From positions 1 through 64,000 of the forward strand of contig CANTFK010000984.1 in NCBI GenBank assembly GCA_947646735.1: a stretch of 64,000 nucleotides of DNA, read 5' to 3'. A model generated the notes under the pieces. It was not told the DNA's origin. It made no database searches and saw only the letters and a list, made by a program, of their open reading frames with translations. This stretch comes from Peronospora farinosa. Its lineage: Eukaryota > Oomycota > Peronosporomycetes > Peronosporales > Peronosporaceae. The position numbers and the translations under genes were made by a program. Shown here piece after piece: positions 35,901 to 44,100 of the stretch (its first letter is position 1; every line of letters starts with the position of its first letter).

Positions 35901-36209
35901 TTTTGCTTTTTCGCTTTTTCTGCCGCCGACACGCCGTATGGTGTGGCGACAGGGATGCTGGTACGCGACAATCAGAGCTTCGTATGATGAAGTGGCAGCT
36001 TGCACGACTCTAACAACGTGTGAAGGCTTCTTAGTGCGATGAGGGAAGCTTCCGACTCGTGTTTGTGAGGATCATATGAACGAAAACAGGAAGCATGTAG
36101 TTGTGCGATGCATTCGTGAGACTGTTGGGCCGACGCACGTTTGCGTGCGGTACGGGGTTGTAGGTTACGATATGTGAATTGATCGGCATGATCGTTTGAG
36201 AGAAGGCGC

Positions 36210-36282
36210 TCCCAAATAGTCTAGGCGGTTAGGATACGTGGCTTTCACCCACGCGACCCGGGTTCGAGTCCCGGTTTGGGAA
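36210..36282 (+). tRNA. tRNA-Glu(TTC), array copy 88
   Basis: Copy 88, consensus. Confidence 0.97.
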
Positions 36283-36591
36283 TTTTGCTTTTTCGCTTTT
36301 TCTGCCGCCGACACGCCGTATGGTGTGGCGACAGGGATGCTGGTACGCGACAATCAGAGCTTCGTATGATGAAGTGGCAGCTTGCACGACTCTAACAACG
36401 TGTGAAGGCTTCTTAGTGCGATGAGGGAAGCTTCCGACTCGTGTTTGTGAGGATCATATGAACGAAAACAGGAAGCATGTAGTTGTGCGATGCATTCGTG
36501 AGACTGTTGGGCCGACGCACGTTTGCGTGCGGTACGTGGTTGTAGGTTACGATATGTGAATTGATCGGCATGATCGTTTGAGAGAAGGCGC

Positions 36592-36664
36592 TCCCAAATA
36601 GTCTAGGCGGTTAGGATACGTGGCTTTCACCCACGCGACCCGGGTTCGAGTCCCGGTTTGGGAA
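36592..36664 (+). tRNA. tRNA-Glu(TTC), array copy 89
   Basis: Copy 89, consensus. Confidence 0.97.
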
Positions 36665-36975
36665 TTTTGCTTTTTCGCTTTTTCTGCCGCCGACACGCCG
36701 TATGGTGTGGCGACAGGGATGCTGGTACGCGACAATCAGAGCTTCGTATGATGAAGTGGCAGCTTGCACGACTCTAACAACGTGTGAAGGCTTCTTAAAG
36801 TGCGATGAGGGAAGCTTCCGACTCGTGTTTGTGAGGATCATATGAACGAAAACAGGAAGCATGTAGTTGTGCGATGCATTCGTGAGACTGTTGGGCCGAC
36901 GCACGTTTGCGTGCGGTACGGGGTTGTAGGTTACGATATGTGAATTGATCGGCATGATCGTTTGAGAGAAGGCGC

Positions 36976-37048
36976 TCCCAAATAGTCTAGGCGGTTAGGA
37001 TACGTGGCTTTCACCCACGCGACCCGGGTTCGAGTCCCGGTTTGGGAA
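36976..37048 (+). tRNA. tRNA-Glu(TTC), array copy 90
   Basis: Copy 90, consensus. Confidence 0.97.
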
Positions 37049-37368
37049 TTTTGCTTTTTCGCTTTTTCTGCCGCCGACACGCCGTATGGTGTGACGACAG
37101 GGATGCTGGTACGCGACAATCAGAGCTTCGTATGATGAAGTGGCAGCTTGCACGACTCTAACAACGTGTGAAGGCTTCTTATTGACCAGACAGTGCGATG
37201 AGGGAAGCTTCCGACTCGTGTTTGTGAGGATCATATGAGCGAAAACAGGAAGCATGTAGTTGTGCGATGCATTCGTGAGACTGTTGGGCCGACGCACGTT
37301 TGCGTGCGGTATGTAGTTGTAGGTTACAATATGTGATTTGGTCGGCATGATCGGTTGAGAGAAGGCGC

Positions 37369-37441
37369 TCCCAAATAGTCTAGGCGGTTAGGATACGTGG
37401 CTTTCACCCACGCGACCCGGGTTCGAGTCCCGGTTGGGGAA
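37369..37441 (+). tRNA. tRNA-Glu(TTC), array copy 91, acceptor-stem variant
   Basis: Copy 91 has TTGGGGA in place of TTTGGGA, giving an A5:G68 mismatch in the acceptor stem. It is the last full-length copy. Confidence 0.88.
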
Positions 37442-37761
37442 TTTTGCTTTTTTGCTTTTTCTGCCGCCGACACGCCGTATGGTGTGACGACAGGGATGCT
37501 GGTACGCGACAATCAGAGCTTCGTATGATGAATTGGCAGCTTGCACGACTATAACAACGTGTGAAGGCTTCTTATTGACCAGACAGTGCGATGAGGGAAG
37601 CTTCCGACTCGTGTTTGTGAAGATCATATGAGCGAAAACAGGAAGCATGTAGTTGTGCGATGCATTCGTGAGACTGTTGGGCCGACGCACGTTTGCGTGC
37701 GGTACGGGGTTGTAGGTTACGATATGTGAATTGATCGGCATGATCGTTTGAGAGAAGGCGC

Positions 37762-37793
37762 TCCCAAATAGTCTAGGCGATTAGGATACGTGG
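37762..37793 (+). pseudogene. Truncated tRNA-Glu at the right edge of the array (copy 92)
   Basis: Only the first 32 nt remain, ending after the 5' side of the anticodon stem, with a G-to-A change in the D loop (GGCGATTAGG). Unrelated sequence with gypsy remnants follows at once. There is no anticodon, T arm, B box or terminator, so it cannot work as a gene. Confidence 0.93.
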
Positions 37794-37866
37794 AGGGACT
37801 CGCTCGAGCAAGAACCAATTTGGCTCTTTCTCATCACGCGCCGACGTTATGGGCGAGGCTAAAGTA

Positions 37867-37893
37867 ATTGAAGTCGTGCCATTCGACTTCAAT
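37867..37893. repeat. Perfect 10-bp inverted repeat with a 7-nt loop
   Basis: ATTGAAGTCG (37867-37876) pairs with CGACTTCAAT (37884-37893). It lies between the array edge and the gypsy remnant, with no known role. Confidence 0.8.
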
Positions 37894-38054
37894 GGAGAAG
37901 AAATAAATTAAAGCGATGACGATTTACTGATGACGACGTGACGAAGTCAGCATCGTTCGAGGTATCACCAGCAAGAACACTGATATTCCCGCTCAGCTAA
38001 TCATGCAGTGTATTCAAAATGCACTGGAGCCAAAAGCAACGAGTCAGCAGAGAG

Positions 38055-38372
38055 TTTTCTTTTGGATTTAGAAGCGGTTGTCCGCTTCGTGCAACACTCC
38101 ACGCCAAAGCAATAGGTAAACAGAAACGGAACGCAAGCAATAATGGAACGGCCAACGCTCATTCTTCTATTTAGGGTGACTTAGTTTTACTGTCGACAGT
38201 AAATTTACTTAAACACGTAGTAAATAATGTGAGCAAAAATAAATTGTTTCCCAAGTACATCGGCCCATTTCGTGTATTGTGCCGCCTAAGCAACGCATAC
38301 ACGATCGAGCTGCCACGTAAGATGCGTACGCATCCTACGTTATACGTGGGACGTCTTCTTCCGTACATATAG
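38055..38372 (+). pseudogene. Ty3/gypsy pol remnant (integrase C-terminal region)
   Basis: From 38175 the frame reads GDLVLLSTVN..., then KYIGPFRVL, then LPRKMRTHPTLYVGRL, and stops at TAG 38370-38372. These are hallmarks of the integrase C-terminus of Ty3/gypsy elements. An in-frame TAG lies at 38172-38174. Upstream text (QKRNASNNGTANAH, then VVRFVQHSTPKQ in another frame) also resembles gypsy pol but needs frameshifts. No intact protease, reverse transcriptase or RNase H is present, so it is a dead 3' fragment. It starts soon after the array edge. Confidence 0.8.
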
Positions 38373-38410
38373 TACGCGGCTTTTTCGAACGACGAAGATA
38401 GCCATCACTC

Positions 38411-38728
38411 TCAAAAAAATTCTTTCAATTTCTTGTGGTCGATAAGCAAAATCGAAGCCTGGTGGTTTATATACGATATCTCATCATGGTGCTGGGCGAC
38501 ATCCTGACGAGCTGCCGCCAGATCGTTACGCAGAGAGTAAAGCATCTGCTTGCTCTCCAGCCGCGTAAAAGCATAATCGTCACAAGCTTTCGATCGGTCA
38601 AACTCAAGCTGTTGCACAAAGCCCCTCATGCGGTGACGCATGTCCCGCTCGCAGTCCACGTCCCAACGTAACCCACGAGACGTGACAAGCCGACCTAGCT
38701 CGGCTATCACATTCGACGGAAGATTCAA
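38411..38728 (-). pseudogene. Open frame of probable retroelement origin, no ATG
   Basis: A 105-codon frame starts at an alternative codon (TTG) with no in-frame ATG. It is rich in charged residues and leucine (for example RLESKQMLYSLRNDLAAARQD), suggesting a helical or coiled-coil segment. It lies on the same strand as, and downstream of, the gag-like remnant at 39100-39442, so it may be part of the same broken element. I do not recognise the family with confidence. Confidence 0.35.
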
Positions 38729-39099
38729 ACCACGTTTTTACCACCCCGCATCCGCTGATAGTCTCTTGTAGTGACAATCGTTTTCTTGTGCAACTTTTCT
38801 TATACCACCGCAAGGTGAAGAGAGTAGACCGAGTTACCTCGTACGACGACGCGTTTATCCGCCTTCGGCGGATAGCTGTAAACCTCGTGACCAATTAATT
38901 AATGGCAGACATTCTTGGCCTTGTCGAGCAGTACGCAATGACTCAGTAGGGACATTGGAAAACAAGCGCCTAGCTCTCCTGTAAATAGATTGCAATTTCT
39001 TCGCGCATCTCTAACCCTCCAATAGGACTCAGTAAGGAGGTAAGCATTCTTTGGCACATTAAACGAGTTGATCATGCAACTTGGGCAATGAGAGCACAT

Positions 39100-39442
39100 C
39101 CTATAGCGAAATTGCTCGCGTCACATACGACGTGGCAGCACTAGCCTGCTGTTGTGTTAACAATTCAGACTGTTGAGCACCCTGCTGCATCAACAAGTCA
39201 GCTTGTTGAGCGCCTAGTTCTCTCAACAGGTCTACCTGTTGATAAACTTTCTTCTGTAGCAAGGCGAATTTCTAAAAGACTTTGTCAAGTTAAGGTTGTA
39301 TGAGCTTGGCGATGGTTGCATGTTGTTCTTCTCCGCTAAGAGACAGTAACATGGCACCAACTGCAGGGTTGCCAATAGTTTCAACCATACGCTGCACCGC
39401 CTTCCATTCAAGATCACTCACATGGCGAAAGTCATCAGGCAT
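39100..39442 (-). pseudogene. Degenerate gag-like fragment of a retroelement
   Basis: One minus-strand frame starts at ATG (39440-39442) and reads MPDDFRHVSDLEWKAVQRMV, then about 30 further residues, before a TAA at 39290-39292 and a TAG shortly after. The same frame then reads a glutamine- and leucine-rich repeat (QQVDLLRELGAQQADLLMQQ...). Two in-frame stops make it non-functional. The gag assignment is inferred from the repetitive helical composition and the neighbouring gypsy pol. A broken host gene is an alternative. Confidence 0.45.
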
Positions 39443-39898
39443 TGCGTGATGACGTTCTGCATCCGCTGATTACATAGCGGATGGTACGGTCGTCGAACGG
39501 ACCACGAAGTGCTACCAGGTGTAATGGGGGCGCTCTTCGATTATACTGACACAGTATAATCTACCTACACTGGTGACAGTGTAAGTAGGGGATCTGAAAG
39601 CTCACGTACACGAGGTTAGCAGAGAAAGATTTATACCTTTAACCGGACACGCTTATAAGTTGGGAAAAAGAGAGCTGTATTTAAGATAGTTTAACTATCT
39701 AATACTGTATAATCACCCCGTTACAATTTCGGTCAGATTTTTGATTATATTATTTTTTAGATATGTAAACTTTTTTTTACGTACGCTACAACAAATAATT
39801 CGTCGAATATCAAATCGTTGCTTAAAAACCTATTCGTCCCTAAAAAAAGGTAGTGTTTTGGCTAAAAATCGGATACATGCACATAGTGTGGCCTATCG
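39443..39898. other. Intergenic: tandem hairpins and AT-rich stretch
   Basis: Two adjoining hairpins sit at 39539-39561 and 39561-39588. From about 39620 the sequence is AT-rich with T runs (for example 39771-39778) and leads to the CFAP20 start at 39899. No further gene is seen. The hairpins could belong to the LTR or leader of the gag-like remnant; the AT-rich part probably holds the CFAP20 promoter. Confidence 0.5.
39539..39588. repeat. Two adjoining hairpins
   Basis: GATTATACTG/CAGTATAATC (39539-39548, 39552-39561) is a perfect 10-bp dyad with a 3-nt loop. CTACCTACACTG/CAGTGTAAGTAG (39561-39572, 39577-39588) is a 12-bp dyad with one mismatch and a 4-nt loop. They share base 39561. Confidence 0.85.
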
Positions 39899-40619
39899 AT
39901 GTTTGCACAGGCGTACCAGTCAGGCTTCATCTCACTGCTCTACAGCATCGGGTATGTGCTGTAGGCAATAGTTGCCCATACTTCACATCTAACTTTTCAT
40001 AATCTACTGTAATGACTACAGCCCTCGACCACTGCAGCTCTGCGAGAAGCACGAGGAAGTGCCTGGAAGTATCCGACGAGTGTTGGACGAGGAGGTGCAG
40101 TCGTCCGTAGTAGAGCTTTCAGCCGACAACCTCGTCAACACTTGGCTGCGGTTTCCTTCTGGGGTAGAAGAGCAGCAGGAGCAAGAATTGATGACATGCA
40201 GGACGTCGTTGCATATACGACTGCGACATTTAGTAATGGTGCTTAAGAATCTCGGGCAGCACGTTTCATTGGAAGTGCATGTGGCCGACAACCACGCCAC
40301 GAGAAGGCGGCTCCGCTTCTCCACGTTTCAGAAGAAGACTGTTGTGCATCCTCAGATTGCCCTGCTTCCTTTGCACTTGGACGTAAGGTGGAATCAACTT
40401 CACCTCGACCTGGCTAACCTCGTGCTCACTTGCTACGACGTACATTATGTCCACGCTATCAGTGTGCAGCTACATGCGAGCTGTCGAGTGCGCCGAATCT
40501 ACTTTGCAGAGCAAATGTTTTCTGAAGCGGAGCTACCAGCGGAGTTTCGTCTGTTCAAGCGACTTAGTAAACAACAGACGCAGGAGTTTCATGATCAGGA
40601 ATGCAGCCAAGCGAAGTAG
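39899..40619 (+). CDS. CFAP20: CFAP20 / BUG22-family cilia and flagella protein
   Basis: CDS is join(39899..39951, 40022..40619), 216 aa. Exon 1 encodes only MFAQAYQSGFISLLYSIG, matching the conserved family N-terminus. A 70-nt GT-AG intron (GTATGT...CTACAG, branch-like CTAAC) restores frame into RPLQLCEKHEEV. Exon 2 carries the rest of the domain, including LVMVLKNLGQHVSLEV, a basic ATRRRLRFSTFQKK segment, WNQLHLDL, VQLHASCRVRRIYF and ELPAEFRLF. The family is usually about 190 aa; this one has a short extra tail. CFAP20 proteins sit in axonemal doublet microtubules and basal bodies, which fits zoosporic flagella, although flagella-less plants keep a homologue. The UGP-PGM gene ends about 200 bp downstream on the other strand. 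Confidence 0.9.
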
Positions 40620-40819
40620 TTGCAAATGTAAACGTAAGATGAAGGTCACCAACTATATTCAGGGGTTTGTTATTTTTGTGAATTTGTCAATGCGAGATGG
40701 CGGTTTGGCCGACTTACTACATAGTAACTACGCCATGCAAGATGCATTAGAGCGCGGTGAAGGCAGAGACAGCACATGACGCTACACATGACAAGACTGC
40801 CAACTTCGAAGCAGGCCCC

Positions 40820-43800
40820 TTAAGTGATGACCGTGGGGGCCTTGCGACCGGTCTTCTTCACCAGGTCCGACAGCTTCAGACCCACATCGATCAGCTTCTC
40901 CAGCGCCACAGCGGCGTTCTGGTCCAAGTTGCCCGTCGCCTCTTCGTACTTCTCAATGTACATACGGATGGTCGCACCGGCAACGCCCGTGCCAGATAGG
41001 CGGAAGACAACGCGCGATCCACCCTCAAACAGGAAGCGGATACCCTGGTGTGACGATACGCTGCCGTCCACTGGGTCCACGTACTCGAACTCATCAGCCT
41101 TTTCAATCTTAAAACCATTAATCTCCTTGCCCACAACACCATCAAACTTGGTCATGTCTGCAAACATAGCCTCAGCAGCGGCCTTGTCCACATTCTCGTA
41201 GTCATAGCGGCAGTAGTAGTTGCGGCCGAATTTCTTCCAGTGATCGCGGACGACGTCCTCCACAGTCACGAGCGGAGCGCCGTCCACCTGCTTTGACGCC
41301 AGGATCGACAGCCAGCTCAACACGGCCCACATACCATCCTTCTCACGGATGTGGTTCGAGCCCGTACCAAAGCTCTCCTCGCCGCAGATGAAAGGAGTGT
41401 AGTCCTCCTTGCCGAACACGACATTTGAGTCCATCAAGTTACCAAAAAACTTCCAGCCTGTCGGCACCTCGAAAAAAGGCACGTTCAGCTTCTTTGCCAC
41501 GAGGTCCACAGCACCGCTCGTAGGCATCGAGCGAGCCACGCCACGCAGACCGTTCTTAAAGAACGGAATCACCGTGCAGTTGGCAGCAATGATGGCAAGG
41601 GAGTCCGAAGGCGTTACGAAAAAGCGCGAGCCCAAAATCATGTTACGGTCAGCATCGCCATCCCAAGCGGCACCGAACGAAGGCGGCTCTTGGTCCTGGC
41701 CGTGCACAGGCAGACCGTTGGAATCGACTCCCATGACCTTGATCAAAGTTTTTGCGTACGTCAAATTCGGATCTGCGTGGGCGCCGTTAAAGTCCTCCAT
41801 AGGAGTGGCGTTCAGCAGGCACGATTCGTCGCAGCCCAGCTCCTCCACGAACACACGGCGTGCATACGGACCGTTCACACCCGACATCGAGTCCACGGCG
41901 AACGTAAAGTCCGAGCGCGATACTAACTTCTTAATGGCGTGGAAGTCGAAGATTTGCTTTAACAAAGTCACGTGGTGCTCAGCCGAGTCGAATACCTCAA
42001 CCGTGATTGTACGGCTGCCATCGTCAGCAGCGATAGTTGTTGTGCCAATTGTGGCTAAGTCAATTGTGGGGAAGTCCGCAGCGATCTTGTACGACGTGAT
42101 CACCTTCGACAGAGAGAAGATTTCATCCGTGACCTTCTCAGGGGCAGGGCCGCCGTTCTCACAGTTGTATTTAATGCCAAAGTCCTCGTTCGGGCCACCA
42201 GGGTTGTGGCTGGCCGACAAGATGAACGCACCGAATGCAACACTGCCACCTTCACGCTCACGCACAACAGCTGAAACGCACGGCGTGCTCAGTAAACCAT
42301 CCTTACCGATCCAAAGACGGTCGACACCATAAGCCACGGCCATCTTGACGATAATTTGGGTGGCCTCCTTGTTGAAGTAGCGGCCATCGCCGGACACAAC
42401 GAGCGTTCCGCCGTTTAGGTCCTTAGCAGGAAGTGCACAGAGCACTGAAGCCACAAAGTTCTGCAGGTAGTTGTCGCTCATGAACGTCTTGGTCTTCTTA
42501 CGCAGACCGGAGGTGCCGGGCTTCTGATCCTGGAACGGAGCGGTCTTCACGGTCGTCACTTTCAGCTTGCCCAGGCCCTTCTGCTCGGTGAGGTCAACGG
42601 TAGTGTCCTTGTACGTGCCAGCAAGGACAGTCTTTTGCTCCGCGCTCTTGTTCACGACCTCAACGGATCCCTCAAATACGACGCCCGGCGCGAAACCAAC
42701 GTTACCCGTAACCTTCAGGCGATCACACCTTACCAGTGACGGCACATTGCCACGAACCGCGGCCTCCAGTTGCTGCACTAGCTTGAAACATTTCGAGTCA
42801 AGCGACACGATGGGAGCCACGCCCTCACGCTCAGGTGCGATAATGGGACGGTAATCCTCAGTGATCACGTATGCATCCGAACGCAGCAGAATCAGATCAT
42901 CGCACTTTTTCACAGGGGCAAAACGCGTGCGTGGTACACAAACAGCGCCAGCCCCGTCGAAGCACTCAATGGCAGCACCCATGGCAGTCTCCAATTGGAA
43001 CACCGGAGTCGAGCTCGCATCCTTAGGGTCTACGGTCTTTGAGTTCTTGATCATTGGAAGACGGATGACACCTCCCTGATGCTTCAGCTCTTCTTGAAGC
43101 TTGTCAAGACGGATCCACAGATTGTTCGTGTTAAAGTATCGGTGCTTGGTGATGTTCTGGAACTCCTTCTCATCGTCTTCAGCGCACTGGGCCGACTCAC
43201 GAAGAATGAGGTGGCCATCAGCTATGCGCTCAGCCAGATGTCCACCCTTCTTGTCGTTTTCCGTGCGCTCACAGCACTCCATGAGGAAAGGCTTGCCCGA
43301 CTGTGCGAAATAAGTCAGCAAGTCCAGATCGAGAGTAGCTCCCAGATTGTCCGAGTTGGATACAAACATGTACTTGACGCCGTCAGCGACGAGCTTGTCT
43401 AGTTTGCCCGACCCAGCCAGAGATGCGTACAGGTCACCGTGACCCGGGGGGCACCACTCCTTGGAGGGGTTGGGCGAGTACGTAGCCGGCTCCATGGTAG
43501 AGGCGTCCACCTTGGGCACCTTGTTTTGCAGCAGCTCCAGGGTCTCGTCCTCAACGAGCTCCGGGTACTTTTGCAAATACTCAAGAGTGTCTGCGCTCGT
43601 GCTAAAGCTGTTCATAAGAACGAAACGCACATGAGACTTGTGGGTATTGCGTAGCTCCGTCACTTGTTTGGCCATAATGTCCAGGAAGGTGTCGTCGCCC
43701 TTGACAGTCAACAGTGACTTTGCCTTGTCCAGACCCATGCTTGTGCCAAGGCCGCCGTTCAATTTGAGCACGACCGTCTCCTTGAGAAGTTCCGGGTCGG

Positions 43801-43996
43801 CTTTGATCGACTCACGGATGCAGTCGGCCTTGTTCTCAAGGTACGGGAGGTTGTCAGATGGCTTGATGGAGTCCTCAGCGATCATGCCCGTCTCGCCACT
43901 CACGAGGGCCTCGTACGAGTACTCGAAAGCCATGATGGCCTCCGTGGACAGGCCAGCGGCCTGCATCTTGTTGCGATATGCGTCGAATTGCGTCAT
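40820..43996 (-). CDS. UDP-glucose pyrophosphorylase / phosphoglucomutase fusion enzyme
   Basis: A single exon encodes 1058 aa. The N-terminal domain (about 1-470) is a UTP-glucose-1-phosphate uridylyltransferase with LKLNGGLGTSMG (about 78-88) and family motifs such as NSDNLGA and NTNNLW. The C-terminal domain (about 478-1058) is phosphoglucomutase, with catalytic Ser596 in SASHNPGG, metal-binding DGDADR (779-784), the sugar-binding CGEESFGTG loop and the phosphate-binding RLSGTGVAGATIRMY. The two steps convert glucose-6-phosphate to glucose-1-phosphate and then to UDP-glucose, the precursor of beta-glucans such as mycolaminarin and cell-wall cellulose. The frame is open upstream to 44245, but the initiator motif at 44082-44100 lies inside that extension. 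Start at Met 43996, MTQFDAYRNK, is therefore chosen. Such fusions are known in stramenopiles. Confidence 0.95.
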   Translation of the reverse strand: MTQFDAYRNKMQAAGLSTEAIMAFEYSYEALVSGETGMIAEDSIKPSDNLPYLENKADCIRESIKADPELLKETVVLKLNGGLGTSMGLDKAKSLLTVKGDDTFLDIMAKQVTELRNTHKSHVRFVLMNSFSTSADTLEYLQKYPELVEDETLELLQNKVPKVDASTMEPATYSPNPSKEWCPPGHGDLYASLAGSGKLDKLVADGVKYMFVSNSDNLGATLDLDLLTYFAQSGKPFLMECCERTENDKKGGHLAERIADGHLILRESAQCAEDDEKEFQNITKHRYFNTNNLWIRLDKLQEELKHQGGVIRLPMIKNSKTVDPKDASSTPVFQLETAMGAAIECFDGAGAVCVPRTRFAPVKKCDDLILLRSDAYVITEDYRPIIAPEREGVAPIVSLDSKCFKLVQQLEAAVRGNVPSLVRCDRLKVTGNVGFAPGVVFEGSVEVVNKSAEQKTVLAGTYKDTTVDLTEQKGLGKLKVTTVKTAPFQDQKPGTSGLRKKTKTFMSDNYLQNFVASVLCALPAKDLNGGTLVVSGDGRYFNKEATQIIVKMAVAYGVDRLWIGKDGLLSTPCVSAVVREREGGSVAFGAFILSASHNPGGPNEDFGIKYNCENGGPAPEKVTDEIFSLSKVITSYKIAADFPTIDLATIGTTTIAADDGSRTITVEVFDSAEHHVTLLKQIFDFHAIKKLVSRSDFTFAVDSMSGVNGPYARRVFVEELGCDESCLLNATPMEDFNGAHADPNLTYAKTLIKVMGVDSNGLPVHGQDQEPPSFGAAWDGDADRNMILGSRFFVTPSDSLAIIAANCTVIPFFKNGLRGVARSMPTSGAVDLVAKKLNVPFFEVPTGWKFFGNLMDSNVVFGKEDYTPFICGEESFGTGSNHIREKDGMWAVLSWLSILASKQVDGAPLVTVEDVVRDHWKKFGRNYYCRYDYENVDKAAAEAMFADMTKFDGVVGKEINGFKIEKADEFEYVDPVDGSVSSHQGIRFLFEGGSRVVFRLSGTGVAGATIRMYIEKYEEATGNLDQNAAVALEKLIDVGLKLSDLVKKTGRKAPTVIT

Positions 43997-44081
43997 GTTG
44001 CTGTTAATGGTGTTAGATCGGCTACCACGCAGCGCCGGTGTAGGAAGTTTCCAGCCGAAGATCTTCGTCTTTGCTCGACGT

Positions 44082-44100
44082 TCCAAATTCGGAAATGAGA
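44082..44100 (-). promoter_or_regulatory. Oomycete-type initiator (Inr) of the UGP-PGM gene
   Basis: On the minus strand the sequence reads TCTCATTTCCGAATTTGGA. The published oomycete core is approximately GCTCATTYYNCAWTTT. It lies about 90-100 bp upstream of the chosen ATG, the usual distance, and argues against the longer reading frame. Confidence 0.65.

Larger units (their letters stand above)
1413..37793 (+). repeat. Tandem array of 393-bp units, each with one tRNA-Glu(TTC) gene (91 full copies plus a truncated one)
   Basis: The unit has about 320 bp of spacer and a 73-nt tRNA-Glu gene, always in the same orientation. Copies 1-63 are spaced exactly 393 bp apart (tRNA starts 1675 to 26041). 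Later spacings are 392, 393, 382 or 384 bp, with exceptions of 429, 593 and 582 bp. The spacer shows no protein gene; frames that recur in every unit are antisense to the tRNA and its flanks. The spacer holds a small hairpin (CGCACG loop CGTGCG) about 90 bp upstream of each tRNA. Left and middle units are nearly identical; the first unit and the right third are diverged, as expected for concerted evolution by unequal crossover. Tandem tRNA arrays are known in Entamoeba. I do not know whether one of this kind is described in oomycetes. Exact copy number depends on the assembly. Confidence 0.97.

Noticed and set aside
1400..37741. Recurring 62-, 100-, 114- and 117-codon minus-strand frames in every repeat unit
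   Set aside because: They are antisense to the tRNA and its spacer, repeat with the unit, change with spacer indels and show no domain. The repeat explains them.
1413..37793. CRISPR-like array or tRNA-derived SINE cluster
   Set aside because: Units are 393 bp with a full tRNA and no variable spacers, so not CRISPR. A SINE would have a tRNA-related head, a body and a tail at scattered sites; here the tRNA is exact and ends at its own terminators in tandem.
40016..40454. Minus-strand frames opposite CFAP20
   Set aside because: The plus strand carries clear CFAP20 homology with a fitting first exon; the minus frames are shadows.
41409..42332. 307-codon plus-strand frame opposite PGM
   Set aside because: Antisense to a strongly conserved enzyme, with no homology of its own.
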